NCBI GenBank assembly: GCA_016202915.1
Contig: JACQNT010000033.1
Coordinates: 1 to 5,669, forward strand
Length of the DNA: 5,669 bases
Reading direction: 5' to 3'
DNA from: Acidobacteriota bacterium
Lineage (GTDB): Bacteria > Acidobacteriota > Polarisedimenticolia > Gp22-AA2
Position numbers and translations under genes: made by a program. Under the pieces are notes generated by a model, which saw only the letters and a program-made list of their open reading frames with translations, did no database searches and had not been told where the DNA came from. Shown one piece after another: positions 1-5,669 of this stretch. The first letter of the stretch is position 1. The number at the start of each line of letters is the position of its first letter.

Positions 1-1
1 C

Positions 2-442
2 CTCGTCCCGCAGGCCGCGTTCGTCACGCTGCGCCTGGCGGACCGGATGCGGGGGTGCATCGGCTCCCTCGCGACCCTCCGCCCCCTTGCGGAAACCGTC
101 GCCGGCTGCGCCGCCGCCGCGGCCACGGAGGATCCCCGCTTCCCGCCGCTCCAGCGGCGGGAGATGCCCGGGATCTCCATCGAGATCTCGGCCCTCGATC
201 CGCCGTTCCCTGTCCGGGACCTGTCCGAGATCGTCCTGGGGAGGCACGGTCTGGTGGTGACGCGCGGGGCGCGCCGGGGGCTGCTGCTGCCTCAGGTCGC
301 GGGGCAGGAGGGGTGGGACCTGAGGGCCTTTCTCGAGGCGACCTGCCTGAAGGCGGGGCTCCCGCCCGACGCCTGGGAACACGGAGCGGTGGTGGAGGCG
401 TTCGGGGCCCAGGTGATCGGAGAGGATCCGCTGCGGATTTAG
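2..442 (+). CDS. AMMECR1-family protein (AmmeMemoRadiSam protein A type), 3' part
   Basis: The reading frame is open from the left edge to a TAG stop and gives 146 residues; the N-terminus lies outside the window. Identification rests on AMMECR1 hallmarks: AFVTL followed by RGCIG at visible residues 17-21 (the family signature LRGCIGS), then EISALDPP, then HGLVVTRGARRGLLLPQVA, then a KAGLPPDAW motif near the end. The full domain is usually about 180-200 residues, so roughly 30-50 residues are missing, or more if the gene is a Memo-AMMECR1 fusion. The biochemical role of the family is not settled. In bacteria and archaea it is often encoded with a MEMO1-like protein and a radical SAM protein (the AmmeMemoRadiSam set); those partners are not visible here and could lie to the left. 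The ATG at 47 is internal to the conserved domain and is not the true start. The stop codon overlaps the stop of the convergent LysM gene. Family assignment is firm; function is unknown. Confidence 0.93.
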   Translation, partial: LVPQAAFVTLRLADRMRGCIGSLATLRPLAETVAGCAAAAATEDPRFPPLQRREMPGISIEISALDPPFPVRDLSEIVLGRHGLVVTRGARRGLLLPQVAGQEGWDLRAFLEATCLKAGLPPDAWEHGAVVEAFGAQVIGEDPLRI

Positions 443-1899
443 TAGAGCTCGACCTGCGTCCCGACGGTGATCTCGCGGACGGCGTAGATCACCTTGGCGG
501 TCGCGGTGTGGCCTTCGGTCGTCAGCACCACGAGCTGGCCGATGATCTTCGCGGGGGGCAGGCTCCGATCATCGCGCCGCTCCTCCAGCGACTGGAAGCG
601 GCGGTTGTTCCACTGGTAGTCGTACTTGACCTTGCGGTACTTGTCGTAAGGCTCGGCAGGCAGGTAGAGCTTCAGGAAATCGCCCGGCTTCAGGCCGTCC
701 TCGTACCCCAGGTCGATGTCCACGAGGTACCCGGTCCCGACCCTCTCCATGTTGTCGGAGGCGTGCACCACGTAGCCGGATGGCTTGGAGGAGTCCAGCG
801 TCTCGATGCGGTTGAACGGAGGGGCCGGGCGGGAGCGCATCGGCGTCACCGTCAGGGAAACGAGGTCGTACCCCGTCCTGATCTCGTCGCAGGCCATCGA
901 GATGACCGCGATCGCCGTCTCCTCCTGGGCGGCCAGGACCTGAACCGTGCCCAGGCGCTTGTAGTAGAAACCGATCAGCTTCTGCGTCATCGGGTGCCGC
1001 ACTTCCCCCTCGCGCACCACCACGCTGTACTCGGTTCCGGGATCCACGTGCCCGTTCTGCCGTCCGCGGTTCAGGTAGATGATGTCCCCTTCGCTGATCC
1101 CGACCTTCCCCTCTTCCTCCTGGTTGCTGATGAAGTAGTCGGCCCGGGTGTCCTGCTGCGCGATGAAGCCTCCGCAGCGGATATCGGCGTCATCGGCGAA
1201 AGGCGTCACCTTGGGGACCGCGCGCGGCGCGTGAGCCGACTCCGGCGCCTCCTGGGGCGCCGCCGGCACGGCCGCCGCGGCGGGCTCGGACGCCGGCATC
1301 TCCGCCGCCGGCATCTCCGCCGCCGGCATCTCCGCCGCGGGCGCCTCCTGGGTCGGCGCCGGCTCCTGGACCGGCGGCTCCACCGGGGACGTGGGCGGCG
1401 CCCCCTGCTGGCCCTGCGGGACGATCTCGCTCACCACCGTGGGGCGCGCGGGAAGAAGCAGCGGGTCGCCGGGGTAGATCCAGTGAGAGTCGAGGATGTA
1501 GCGGTTCTCGTTCCAGATCTGCGGCCACAGGTAGGGGTTGCCGAACGCCAGGTCGGCGAGATCCCAGAGCGTGTCGCCCGGCACGATGATGTGCAGGGTG
1601 GCGTCGGGAGGGAACGACTCCGGATCGGGAGGCGTGTACGGAGTCCAGTGGTCGCCGACCTTCTTCAAGTTCTTCGGCGGCGCCGTCGATCCAGCCCGGA
1701 GAGGCACGCTCGCCGCCGGGGCCGGGCCGCGGTCCGCGGCGCTCTCCTGCGGCTGCGGTGCGTCGCCGGGCGTCTCTTCGGCGGGCGTTCCCTGCGGCTC
1801 CTGGTTCTCCTGCGCCCCGACGAGCGCCGGCGCCAGGAGGCCGCATCCGAGCAGGAGGGCCATCGAGGTAGCCAGGAATGATCCGGGTGATCTGCGCAT
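439..1899 (-). CDS. Secreted LysM-domain protein with duplicated C-terminal domain
   Basis: The product has 486 residues. I chose the ATG at 1899 because AAGGAGAG lies just upstream at ideal spacing; a TTG start at 1932 would only add an 11-residue leader without a clear site. Residues 1-29 form a Sec signal peptide (RR, hydrophobic core, then ALVGA before Q30), predicting export. C19 in LLGC resembles a lipobox but is followed by more hydrophobic residues, so lipidation is the less likely alternative. Residues 30-100 are Pro/Ala/Glu/Gln-rich and disordered-looking. A single LysM domain covers about 102-150 (VPGDTLWDLA, NPYLWPQIW, WIYPGDPLLLP) and should bind peptidoglycan. A Pro/Ala/Glu linker (163-230) contains an EMPAA repeat. 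Residues 236-486 hold two related beta-rich units (about 240-347 and 376-484) without a recognised catalytic motif. It is transcribed alone, probably from the promoter at 1954-1981. LysM assignment is secure; the role, probably envelope scaffolding, is inferred. Confidence 0.93.
   Translation of the reverse strand: MRRSPGSFLATSMALLLGCGLLAPALVGAQENQEPQGTPAEETPGDAPQPQESAADRGPAPAASVPLRAGSTAPPKNLKKVGDHWTPYTPPDPESFPPDATLHIIVPGDTLWDLADLAFGNPYLWPQIWNENRYILDSHWIYPGDPLLLPARPTVVSEIVPQGQQGAPPTSPVEPPVQEPAPTQEAPAAEMPAAEMPAAEMPASEPAAAAVPAAPQEAPESAHAPRAVPKVTPFADDADIRCGGFIAQQDTRADYFISNQEEEGKVGISEGDIIYLNRGRQNGHVDPGTEYSVVVREGEVRHPMTQKLIGFYYKRLGTVQVLAAQEETAIAVISMACDEIRTGYDLVSLTVTPMRSRPAPPFNRIETLDSSKPSGYVVHASDNMERVGTGYLVDIDLGYEDGLKPGDFLKLYLPAEPYDKYRKVKYDYQWNNRRFQSLEERRDDRSLPPAKIIGQLVVLTTEGHTATAKVIYAVREITVGTQVELY
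1291..1335. repeat. Three perfect tandem copies of a 15-bp unit
   Basis: The unit CGCCGGCATCTCCGC occurs three times head to tail without mismatch at 1291-1305, 1306-1320 and 1321-1335. It lies inside the LysM gene and encodes the repeated EMPAA peptide in its Pro/Ala/Glu linker on the - strand. Because the unit is a multiple of three, gain or loss of a copy would lengthen or shorten the linker without breaking the frame. Degenerate Ala/Pro/Glu codons flank the array on both sides. Confidence 0.9.
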
Positions 1900-1903
1900 T
1901 CGT

Positions 1904-1911
1904 CTCTCCTT
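1904..1911 (-). promoter_or_regulatory. Ribosome binding site of the LysM gene
   Basis: On the - strand AAGGAGAG precedes the ATG at 1899 by four bases after the last G (six after the GGAG core). It decides the start in favour of 1899 over the in-frame TTG at 1932. Directly upstream, at 1912-1923, lies the 12-base perfect palindrome GCGGCCGGCCGC in the leader. Confidence 0.75.
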
Positions 1912-1953
1912 GCGGCCGGCCGCGCCCGTCAACGGGGGGACGCCACGGCTACA

Positions 1954-1981
1954 AAAATAGGTGGCGGAAGAGGGAAGTCAA
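1954..1981 (-). promoter_or_regulatory. Candidate sigma-70 promoter for the LysM gene
   Basis: Reading the - strand, TTGACT (1981-1976, five of six matches to the -35 consensus) is followed after a 16-base spacer by TATTTT (1959-1954, four of six matches to the -10 consensus). This is the most A/T-rich spot in an otherwise extremely GC-rich intergenic region. Transcription would begin near 1947 and give a leader of about 48 bases before the ATG at 1899. This is a motif match by eye only; the organism's sigma-factor preferences are unknown. Confidence 0.5.
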
Positions 1982-1993
1982 GGCGGGCGGCCC

Positions 1994-2012
1994 GCGCGGC
2001 CGGGCGCCGCGC
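1994..2012. terminator. Strong GC hairpin between the TPR gene and the LysM promoter
   Basis: GCGCGGC (1994-2000) and GCCGCGC (2006-2012) are perfect 7-bp inverted repeats around a five-base loop. The hairpin lies about 80 bases past the stop of the TPR membrane protein gene on the - strand and just before the LysM promoter, a natural place for termination or insulation. No clean run of T follows on the - strand, only a T/C-mixed stretch, so it is not a textbook intrinsic terminator. It may also be incidental to the high GC content. Confidence 0.35.
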
Positions 2013-2034
2013 CTGGTTACGAAATTGCGATCCG

Positions 2035-2049
2035 GGGGGTTCGTCCCCC
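2035..2049. terminator. Second short GC hairpin downstream of the TPR gene
   Basis: GGGGG (2035-2039) and CCCCC (2045-2049) can pair around a five-base loop, 43 bases past the TGA stop of the TPR membrane protein gene on the - strand. A moderately A/T-containing stretch (AATTTCGTAA on the - strand) follows about 10 bases later, but there is no U-tract directly behind the stem. It is a weak terminator candidate that might act together with the hairpin at 1994-2012. Confidence 0.25.
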
Positions 2050-2091
2050 GCGGGCCCGTCTCACCGCTCCTGGAGCCGCTCCCGCGCCGGG

Positions 2092-4581
2092 TCATTCACG
2101 GGGCGCAACCTTCCTTCCTCCCTCGACGAGATTCCGGAACGCCGGGTTCCCCGAGAGGCCCCGGAGAGCGGGCTCCGACAAAAGCGCCGCCGGCTCGAGG
2201 CCCGCTCCGATCGCAGCGGACGCCGCCTGCAGCGCCTCCTCGCGACGCCCGCCGGAAGCGAGCAGGGCGGCGAGGCCGAGGTGGGCCTCGGCGCAGGCCG
2301 CGTCCTGGCCGATCGCCTCCCGGTAGATCCTCTCGGCCTCGCCGGCCCGTCCGTCCGCCGCGGTGATGCGCGCCAGGGCGACTTGGGGCGGGCAGGCGCG
2401 CGGATCGGCCGCGGCGGCCCGGCCGATCTCCTCGAGCGCCCGCTCCCTCAGGCCGCGCCGGTGATACAGGAGCGCCAGGTCGGCCCGCAGACGCGCGCGC
2501 CGGGGGTCGGCCCGGACGGCCCGCCGGTAGTCCTCGATCGCCTCGTCGAGCCGTCCGCGGCTCGCCAGGAGCGCCCCGCGCGCCTGCAGGGAGACGGGCC
2601 CGAGGGGGCCCTCTCCTTCGGCGATGTCCCACTGCGCCAGCGCGCCGTCCTGATCGCCATCCGCGAGGAGCCGGAGCGCGTAGGCCGCCCGCGCCGGCGC
2701 GAAGCGTTGGTCGAGCGAGAGCGCGGCCTCGTACGCGCCGCGCGCCTCGCGCGGCTTCCCGGCGGCCTCGAGGACCAGGCCCAGATCGTAATGCAGGATG
2801 GCGTTCCGCGGCGCCTGCGCCAGGGCTCCACGGAACAAGATCTCCGCGTTGGCGTGCTCTCCGATCATCCCGAAGAAGATGGCCGCGTTCACCTCGGCCA
2901 CCGGGGCCTCGCGCCGCGGCAGGAGGCGCCTGAGGAAGGCCGGCGCCGGATCCAGGCGGGCGGCCCGGGCGTACTCCGCGCGCGCCTGCTCCAGGATGGC
3001 GCTTCCGAGCAGAGGGTCTCCCGTGTCCACGCCGGGAAGGGCCTCCCGACCTTCAGCAGGCCCCTGGTCGCGCACGTAGACGGCGGCGGCGAGATCGACG
3101 AAGACCGGCCGCCAGCCGTTGCCCCCGGAGAGATGGCGCAGGAGGGGCGCGTACTCCAGCCGGTAGGGGGCGACGAAGACGCGGGCGCCGTACTTGCGGG
3201 CGGTCTCCTCGAAGAACCCCGGATCGGACTGGACTTTCAGATACGTGGCGAACAGCGCCTCGTCGTGGACCTCCAGGCGGCCGTCGATGAAGACGCGGCG
3301 CTCGGGGACCCAGCGCCAGGCGAGGAACCCCCCCACGGCCAGGTCGTGGATCGCCTCGCCGGCCAGGCGCTTCTCGAGCACGAAGTCGGCCGCCCGCTCC
3401 GGGTAGGATCCCGGCGACAGGCCCCTCCCGAAATAGCGCTGGGTGCCGTCCCTCTCGAAGAACCGGTTGGACCAGACATCCGCCAGAAGCCACAGCGTCC
3501 CGGCCGCCACGGCGGATGCGAGAAGCGGGGCGCCCCACCGGACCGTCCCGCGCGCTCCGCCACGCCGCCCCAGCCGCTCCCGCGCCTTCAAGAGAGCCTC
3601 GTGCGCCAGGGGCCCTCCACACGGGATGGCGACGAGGGCGAACAGCGGGACGTTGCGCCGGGCGAACAGGGCCAGGCAGAGGAACGCCGCCAGGAGCAGC
3701 AGGTCGGCGGGGCCGGCGCGGCGCCGGCCGGGAACCGAGGACGACAGGACGAGCGCCGCCAGGAAGCCGAAGGCGCCGATGGCGGCGGTGGGGCCGTAAC
3801 CTCCGAACGGCGCCTGGAACTCCGCGATGCTCCGTCCGTACAGGTTGCCGGTCGCGATCCTCTCGACCAGCAGGCGCCGGGCCAGCGACCACGCCTCGAG
3901 ACCGTAGGGGTTCAGAAGCGTCGCCAGCGCCGCCGCGCCGGCGGCGAGGAGCACGGGCGCGGGGCGCGGCGCGGGCCGGCCGGCGGCGCGCCGGCGCATC
4001 ACGAGCGCCTCCAGGGAATCGCCGAGCGCCACCAGGAACACGGCGGCCAGCCCCACCGCGAACAGGGCGTGCAGGTTCGCCCACAGCGCCAGAAGCGGCG
4101 GGACGGCGAACAGCAAACGGGGGCGATCCCGGCGCTGCCCGAGGCAGAGAAGGAGCGCTCCAAGCAGGCAGAAGGAGGCTGCCTCGGGCCGGAGGGTGAA
4201 GCGCTCCTGGGAGGCGAGAACGGCGGGCAGGGCGAGCGCTGCGACCAGGGCCGGAGGGACCTGGCGCCGCAGTCCGGCCAGGGCCGCGAGGGCGAAGGCC
4301 GACACGACGAGGAGGATCTTGAGCAGATCGAGGGCCGCCCACCCGGCGCGGCGGTGGGCCGCCGCCACCAGCACCTCGAAGAGCCACTGCAGATCGACCC
4401 AGCGGTTCCCCGAGGAGGTGTAGCTGAACGTATCGACGCGCGGCACCCGGCCCTCATCCAGGATCCGGGCCCCCGCCAGCAGGTGCCAGTGGAGATCGGT
4501 CTCGGCGAGCCGCGTGAGGCAGAAGGAAGCGCAGAGACAAAGCACCAGCGCCAGGCAGCCCCAGGCCGGGAGGGATCTCAT
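2092..4581 (-). CDS. Polytopic membrane protein (GT-C-like) with C-terminal TPR domain
   Basis: The product has 829 residues in three parts. Residues 1-368 are strongly hydrophobic with roughly nine to eleven predicted membrane spans (for example 7-24, 84-103, 108-123, 134-147, 157-184, 206-224, 264-282, 291-318, 350-368). After the first span comes ETDLHWHLLAGARIL, then DTFSYT and WVDLQWLFEV; LNPYGLEAW is at 223-231. This layout recalls GT-C / family-39-like glycosyltransferases and uncharacterised membrane families. Residues 370-505 are a soluble segment with RRVFIDGRLEVHDE (428-441), a motif I recall from such uncharacterised proteins. Residues 561-796 contain about seven TPR units, ending in a typical tail (EPALRGLSGNPAFRNL). 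The ATG lies in an ATGA overlap with the rsmD stop and has only a poor ribosome binding site (GGAG two bases away), so translation is probably coupled to rsmD. A glycosyltransferase role is an inference; no catalytic residue can be assigned. An alternative is a non-enzymatic envelope assembly protein. Confidence 0.88.
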   Translation of the reverse strand: MRSLPAWGCLALVLCLCASFCLTRLAETDLHWHLLAGARILDEGRVPRVDTFSYTSSGNRWVDLQWLFEVLVAAAHRRAGWAALDLLKILLVVSAFALAALAGLRRQVPPALVAALALPAVLASQERFTLRPEAASFCLLGALLLCLGQRRDRPRLLFAVPPLLALWANLHALFAVGLAAVFLVALGDSLEALVMRRRAAGRPAPRPAPVLLAAGAAALATLLNPYGLEAWSLARRLLVERIATGNLYGRSIAEFQAPFGGYGPTAAIGAFGFLAALVLSSSVPGRRRAGPADLLLLAAFLCLALFARRNVPLFALVAIPCGGPLAHEALLKARERLGRRGGARGTVRWGAPLLASAVAAGTLWLLADVWSNRFFERDGTQRYFGRGLSPGSYPERAADFVLEKRLAGEAIHDLAVGGFLAWRWVPERRVFIDGRLEVHDEALFATYLKVQSDPGFFEETARKYGARVFVAPYRLEYAPLLRHLSGGNGWRPVFVDLAAAVYVRDQGPAEGREALPGVDTGDPLLGSAILEQARAEYARAARLDPAPAFLRRLLPRREAPVAEVNAAIFFGMIGEHANAEILFRGALAQAPRNAILHYDLGLVLEAAGKPREARGAYEAALSLDQRFAPARAAYALRLLADGDQDGALAQWDIAEGEGPLGPVSLQARGALLASRGRLDEAIEDYRRAVRADPRRARLRADLALLYHRRGLRERALEEIGRAAAADPRACPPQVALARITAADGRAGEAERIYREAIGQDAACAEAHLGLAALLASGGRREEALQAASAAIGAGLEPAALLSEPALRGLSGNPAFRNLVEGGRKVAPRE

Positions 4582-5144
4582 GTCTCCGTGGCCGCCGCGG
4601 TCGGGAGGAACGACGTGAGGGCCGTGTCACCGTATCTGTAGCAGCGCGCCGGCCGCAGGAACGCGCCCTCCGGCGCCTCCACCAGGACCTTCGCCCGGTG
4701 CTCGACCACGAGGACGCCCTGCGGTTCGAGGACGCGCGACGCCGCCCGGAGGACCCAGGGCAGAGCCGGCAGGTCGTAGGGCGGGTCCAGGAAGATGACG
4801 TCGCACCTCTCGCCGCGATGGGCCAGACGATCGAGGGAACGCTCCGCCTCTCCCCCGATCACCTCGGCCTCCTGCCGCCAGGATCCGAGCGTCAGGTTGA
4901 TCCGGATGATCCCGAGGGCGCGCCGGTCGCGCTCCAGGAAGATCACGCGCCGCGCGCCCCGGCTGAGAGCTTCGATCCCGACGGCGCCGGTCCCGGCGTA
5001 GCCGTCCAGGAAGGTCGCTCCCGCAACCCTGCCGCCCAGGATGTCGAAGAGCGCCTCGCGGACGCGGTCCGCGGTGGGGCGGATCCCCAGCCCTCCCGGC
5101 CCCCGGATGCGGCGTCCTTTCGCTTCACCGCCGGTAAGCCGCAA
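4578..5144 (-). CDS. rsmD: 16S rRNA (guanine(966)-N(2))-methyltransferase RsmD
   Basis: The product has 188 residues (E. coli RsmD has 198), effectively full length. RsmD uses S-adenosylmethionine to methylate N2 of G966 in 16S rRNA during assembly of the small ribosomal subunit. Family features visible in order: N-terminal RLTGGEAKGRRI; RPTADRVREALFDIL (22-36); the SAM-binding motif I as LDGYAGTGAVGIEALSRGA (46-64); acidic residues ending motif II in FLERD (69-73); the catalytic DPPY tetrad (120-123); VVEH at 146-149; and C-terminal YGDTALTSFL. The start is TTG at 5144, fixed by GGAGG four bases upstream and by agreement with the usual N-terminus; no better ATG or GTG lies upstream in frame. 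It is the first gene of a two-gene - strand operon and overlaps the next gene by four bases. The usual bacterial neighbour coaD is absent. Identification is firm. Confidence 0.96.
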   Translation of the reverse strand: MRLTGGEAKGRRIRGPGGLGIRPTADRVREALFDILGGRVAGATFLDGYAGTGAVGIEALSRGARRVIFLERDRRALGIIRINLTLGSWRQEAEVIGGEAERSLDRLAHRGERCDVIFLDPPYDLPALPWVLRAASRVLEPQGVLVVEHRAKVLVEAPEGAFLRPARCYRYGDTALTSFLPTAAATET

Positions 5145-5148
5145 GCCT

Positions 5149-5153
5149 CCTCC
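5149..5153 (-). promoter_or_regulatory. Ribosome binding site deciding the TTG start of rsmD
   Basis: On the - strand CGGAGGAGGC directly precedes the TTG at 5144. The core GGAGG is four bases from the start codon, slightly close but workable. It supports the non-ATG start, which also matches the conserved N-terminus of the family. Confidence 0.65.
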
Positions 5154-5174
5154 GTCCAGGACTCCCCCGGGGTC

Positions 5175-5204
5175 TTGCCCGGCGGCGACGCCGTCTCCTA
5201 TGAT
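5175..5204 (+). promoter_or_regulatory. Candidate sigma-70 promoter for the ECF S-component gene
   Basis: TTGCCC (5175-5180, four of six matches to the -35 consensus) and TATGAT (5199-5204, five of six to the -10 consensus) are separated by 18 bases, in the 116-base gap between the divergent rsmD and S-component genes. Transcription would begin near 5211 and leave a GC-rich leader of about 50 bases. I see no conserved riboswitch in that leader. No comparably good promoter for rsmD on the other strand stands out. Motif match by eye only. Confidence 0.4.
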
Positions 5205-5248
5205 GCGGGCCCGCCCGGCGGACAGGCCCCGCCCCGCGGCACGGACCC

Positions 5249-5253
5249 GGGAG
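5249..5253 (+). promoter_or_regulatory. Ribosome binding site supporting a TTG start at 5261
   Basis: GGGAG ends seven bases before the TTG at 5261. An in-frame stop (TGA at 5201-5203) bounds the frame upstream, with no ATG or GTG between it and 5261. The alternative start, ATG at 5297, would begin directly at the first membrane span and has no comparable site. Confidence 0.5.
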
Positions 5254-5260
5254 CTCGCCG

Positions 5261-5669
5261 TTGCTCGATCTCATTCGCGTCTGGCGCTCCACGCGCATGG
5301 TGGTCCTGATCGCCGTCAGCGCGGCGCTCTACGCCGCCGTGCTCATCCCCTTCAAGGCCGTTCCGATCATCCCGGGCGCGACGGAGCTGCGCCCGGCCAA
5401 CGCCCTGCCGATCGTCTTTTCGTTCCTCTTCGGACCCGCAGGCGCGTGGGGGAGCGCCTTCGGCAACCTCATCGGGGACACCTTCGGCACTCTCGGTCCC
5501 GGGACTCTCTTCGGGTTCGTGGGTAACTTGTTGTACGGCTACCTGCCCTACCGGCTGTGGGGGGCGTGGTCCACCAGCCCGATCCCCACCGGGACCCGCG
5601 GCTGGGCCGGCTATGTCTGCGCCGTCCTGACGGCCAGCGGCGCCTGCGCGCTGGTCATCGGGTGGGGCC
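5261..5669 (+). CDS. ECF-transporter S-component-like membrane protein (QueT-like), 5' part
   Basis: The frame runs from a TTG at 5261 to the right edge and gives 136 residues; the C-terminus is cut off by the window. The N-terminus MLDLIRVWRSTR precedes a first span (about 13-31, VVLIAVSAALYAAVLIPF), a common arrangement for S components of energy-coupling-factor vitamin transporters. Then come ELRPANALPIVFSFLFGPAG (42-61) and GNLIGDTFGTLGPGTLFGFVGN (68-89), with further hydrophobic stretches at 82-98 and 116-134. The RPANALP segment followed by a Gly-rich GNLIGD loop resembles ECF S components and recalls families annotated as QueT-like (queuosine precursor uptake). The substrate is not readable from sequence. 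It would need an ECF ATPase pair and an EcfT protein, which may follow to the right. Alternatives are an S component for another vitamin or an unrelated small polytopic protein. S-component type is probable; QueT is tentative. Confidence 0.7.
   Translation, partial: MLDLIRVWRSTRMVVLIAVSAALYAAVLIPFKAVPIIPGATELRPANALPIVFSFLFGPAGAWGSAFGNLIGDTFGTLGPGTLFGFVGNLLYGYLPYRLWGAWSTSPIPTGTRGWAGYVCAVLTASGACALVIGWG

Noticed and set aside
55..1881. 608-residue open frame on the + strand antisense to the LysM gene
   Set aside because: It is Arg/Gly/His-rich, has no recognisable domain, and its RRHL repeat is just the other-strand reading of the 15-bp tandem array. It overlaps both the AMMECR1 and the LysM genes, which have clear families. 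It is a by-product of high GC content.
1912..1923. Palindrome GCGGCCGGCCGC as an operator or restriction-related site
   Set aside because: A 12-base GC palindrome is readily expected by chance in DNA of this composition. It sits in the LysM leader, but nothing else supports a regulator site.
1878..2366. Two + strand frames across the intergenic region 1900-2091 (1878-2366 and 1961-2326)
   Set aside because: Both are Arg/Pro-rich with no ribosome binding site or known domain, and run antisense into the TPR gene. The region is better explained by a promoter and hairpins.
3053..4387. 444-residue - strand frame within the TPR membrane protein gene
   Set aside because: It is an Arg/Gly/Pro/Ala-rich out-of-frame reading without any motif, fully inside a gene with strong family features.
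2281..4641. 786-residue open frame on the + strand antisense to the TPR membrane protein
   Set aside because: Its composition (Arg, Gly, Gln, Glu, Pro) is typical of an antisense shadow in GC-rich DNA, with no domain or ribosome binding site. The - strand frame shows clear membrane spans and TPRs.
5181..5260. Riboswitch (preQ1 or other vitamin type) in the S-component leader
   Set aside because: The predicted leader is only about 50 bases, almost purely G/C, and lacks the A-rich tail or conserved cores expected for preQ1, TPP or cobalamin riboswitches.
5041..5526. + strand frames covering the rsmD 5' end and the divergent region (4698-5309 and 5041-5526)
   Set aside because: They are antisense to rsmD and out of frame with the hydrophobic S-component reading, which has the membrane-protein pattern starting at 5261.

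Overview
The window is a very GC-rich stretch of bacterial chromosome, dense in genes and free of recognisable mobile elements, RNA genes or CRISPR. Third codon positions are strongly G/C-biased, which produces long open frames antisense to the real genes. The LysM protein carries a Sec-type signal peptide and its LysM subtype has an NPYLWPQIW core. Together with a large GT-C-like/TPR membrane protein, an AMMECR1 protein and an ECF-type S component, this suggests an uncultivated or little-studied high-GC lineage of the Acidobacteriota / Deltaproteobacteria / Eisenbacteria kind. The taxon is an inference from general impression; nothing in the window fixes it.

Layout from left to right: (1) the 3' part of an AMMECR1-family gene on the + strand (2-442), open at the left edge. 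(2) Convergent with it, and overlapping its stop codon by four bases, a secreted LysM protein on the - strand (439-1899). It has a good ribosome binding site and a plausible sigma-70 promoter at 1954-1981. (3) A 192-base gap with strong GC hairpins. (4) A - strand two-gene operon in which rsmD (5144 to 4578) is read first, followed with a 4-base ATGA overlap by an 829-residue polytopic membrane protein with a C-terminal TPR domain (4581 to 2092). (5) A 116-base divergent intergenic region with a candidate + strand promoter. (6) The 5' part of a + strand gene for an ECF-transporter S-component-like membrane protein (5261 to the right edge), cut by the window.

The genes do not form one obvious pathway. 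rsmD is a housekeeping 16S rRNA methyltransferase. Its co-transcribed partner looks like a membrane enzyme or assembly factor of the cell envelope, and the LysM protein is probably a periplasmic peptidoglycan-associated protein. The least understood items are the TPR membrane protein and the C-terminal part of the LysM protein, which contains a previously unremarked internal duplication that can be aligned by eye. I found no convincing new multi-gene system.
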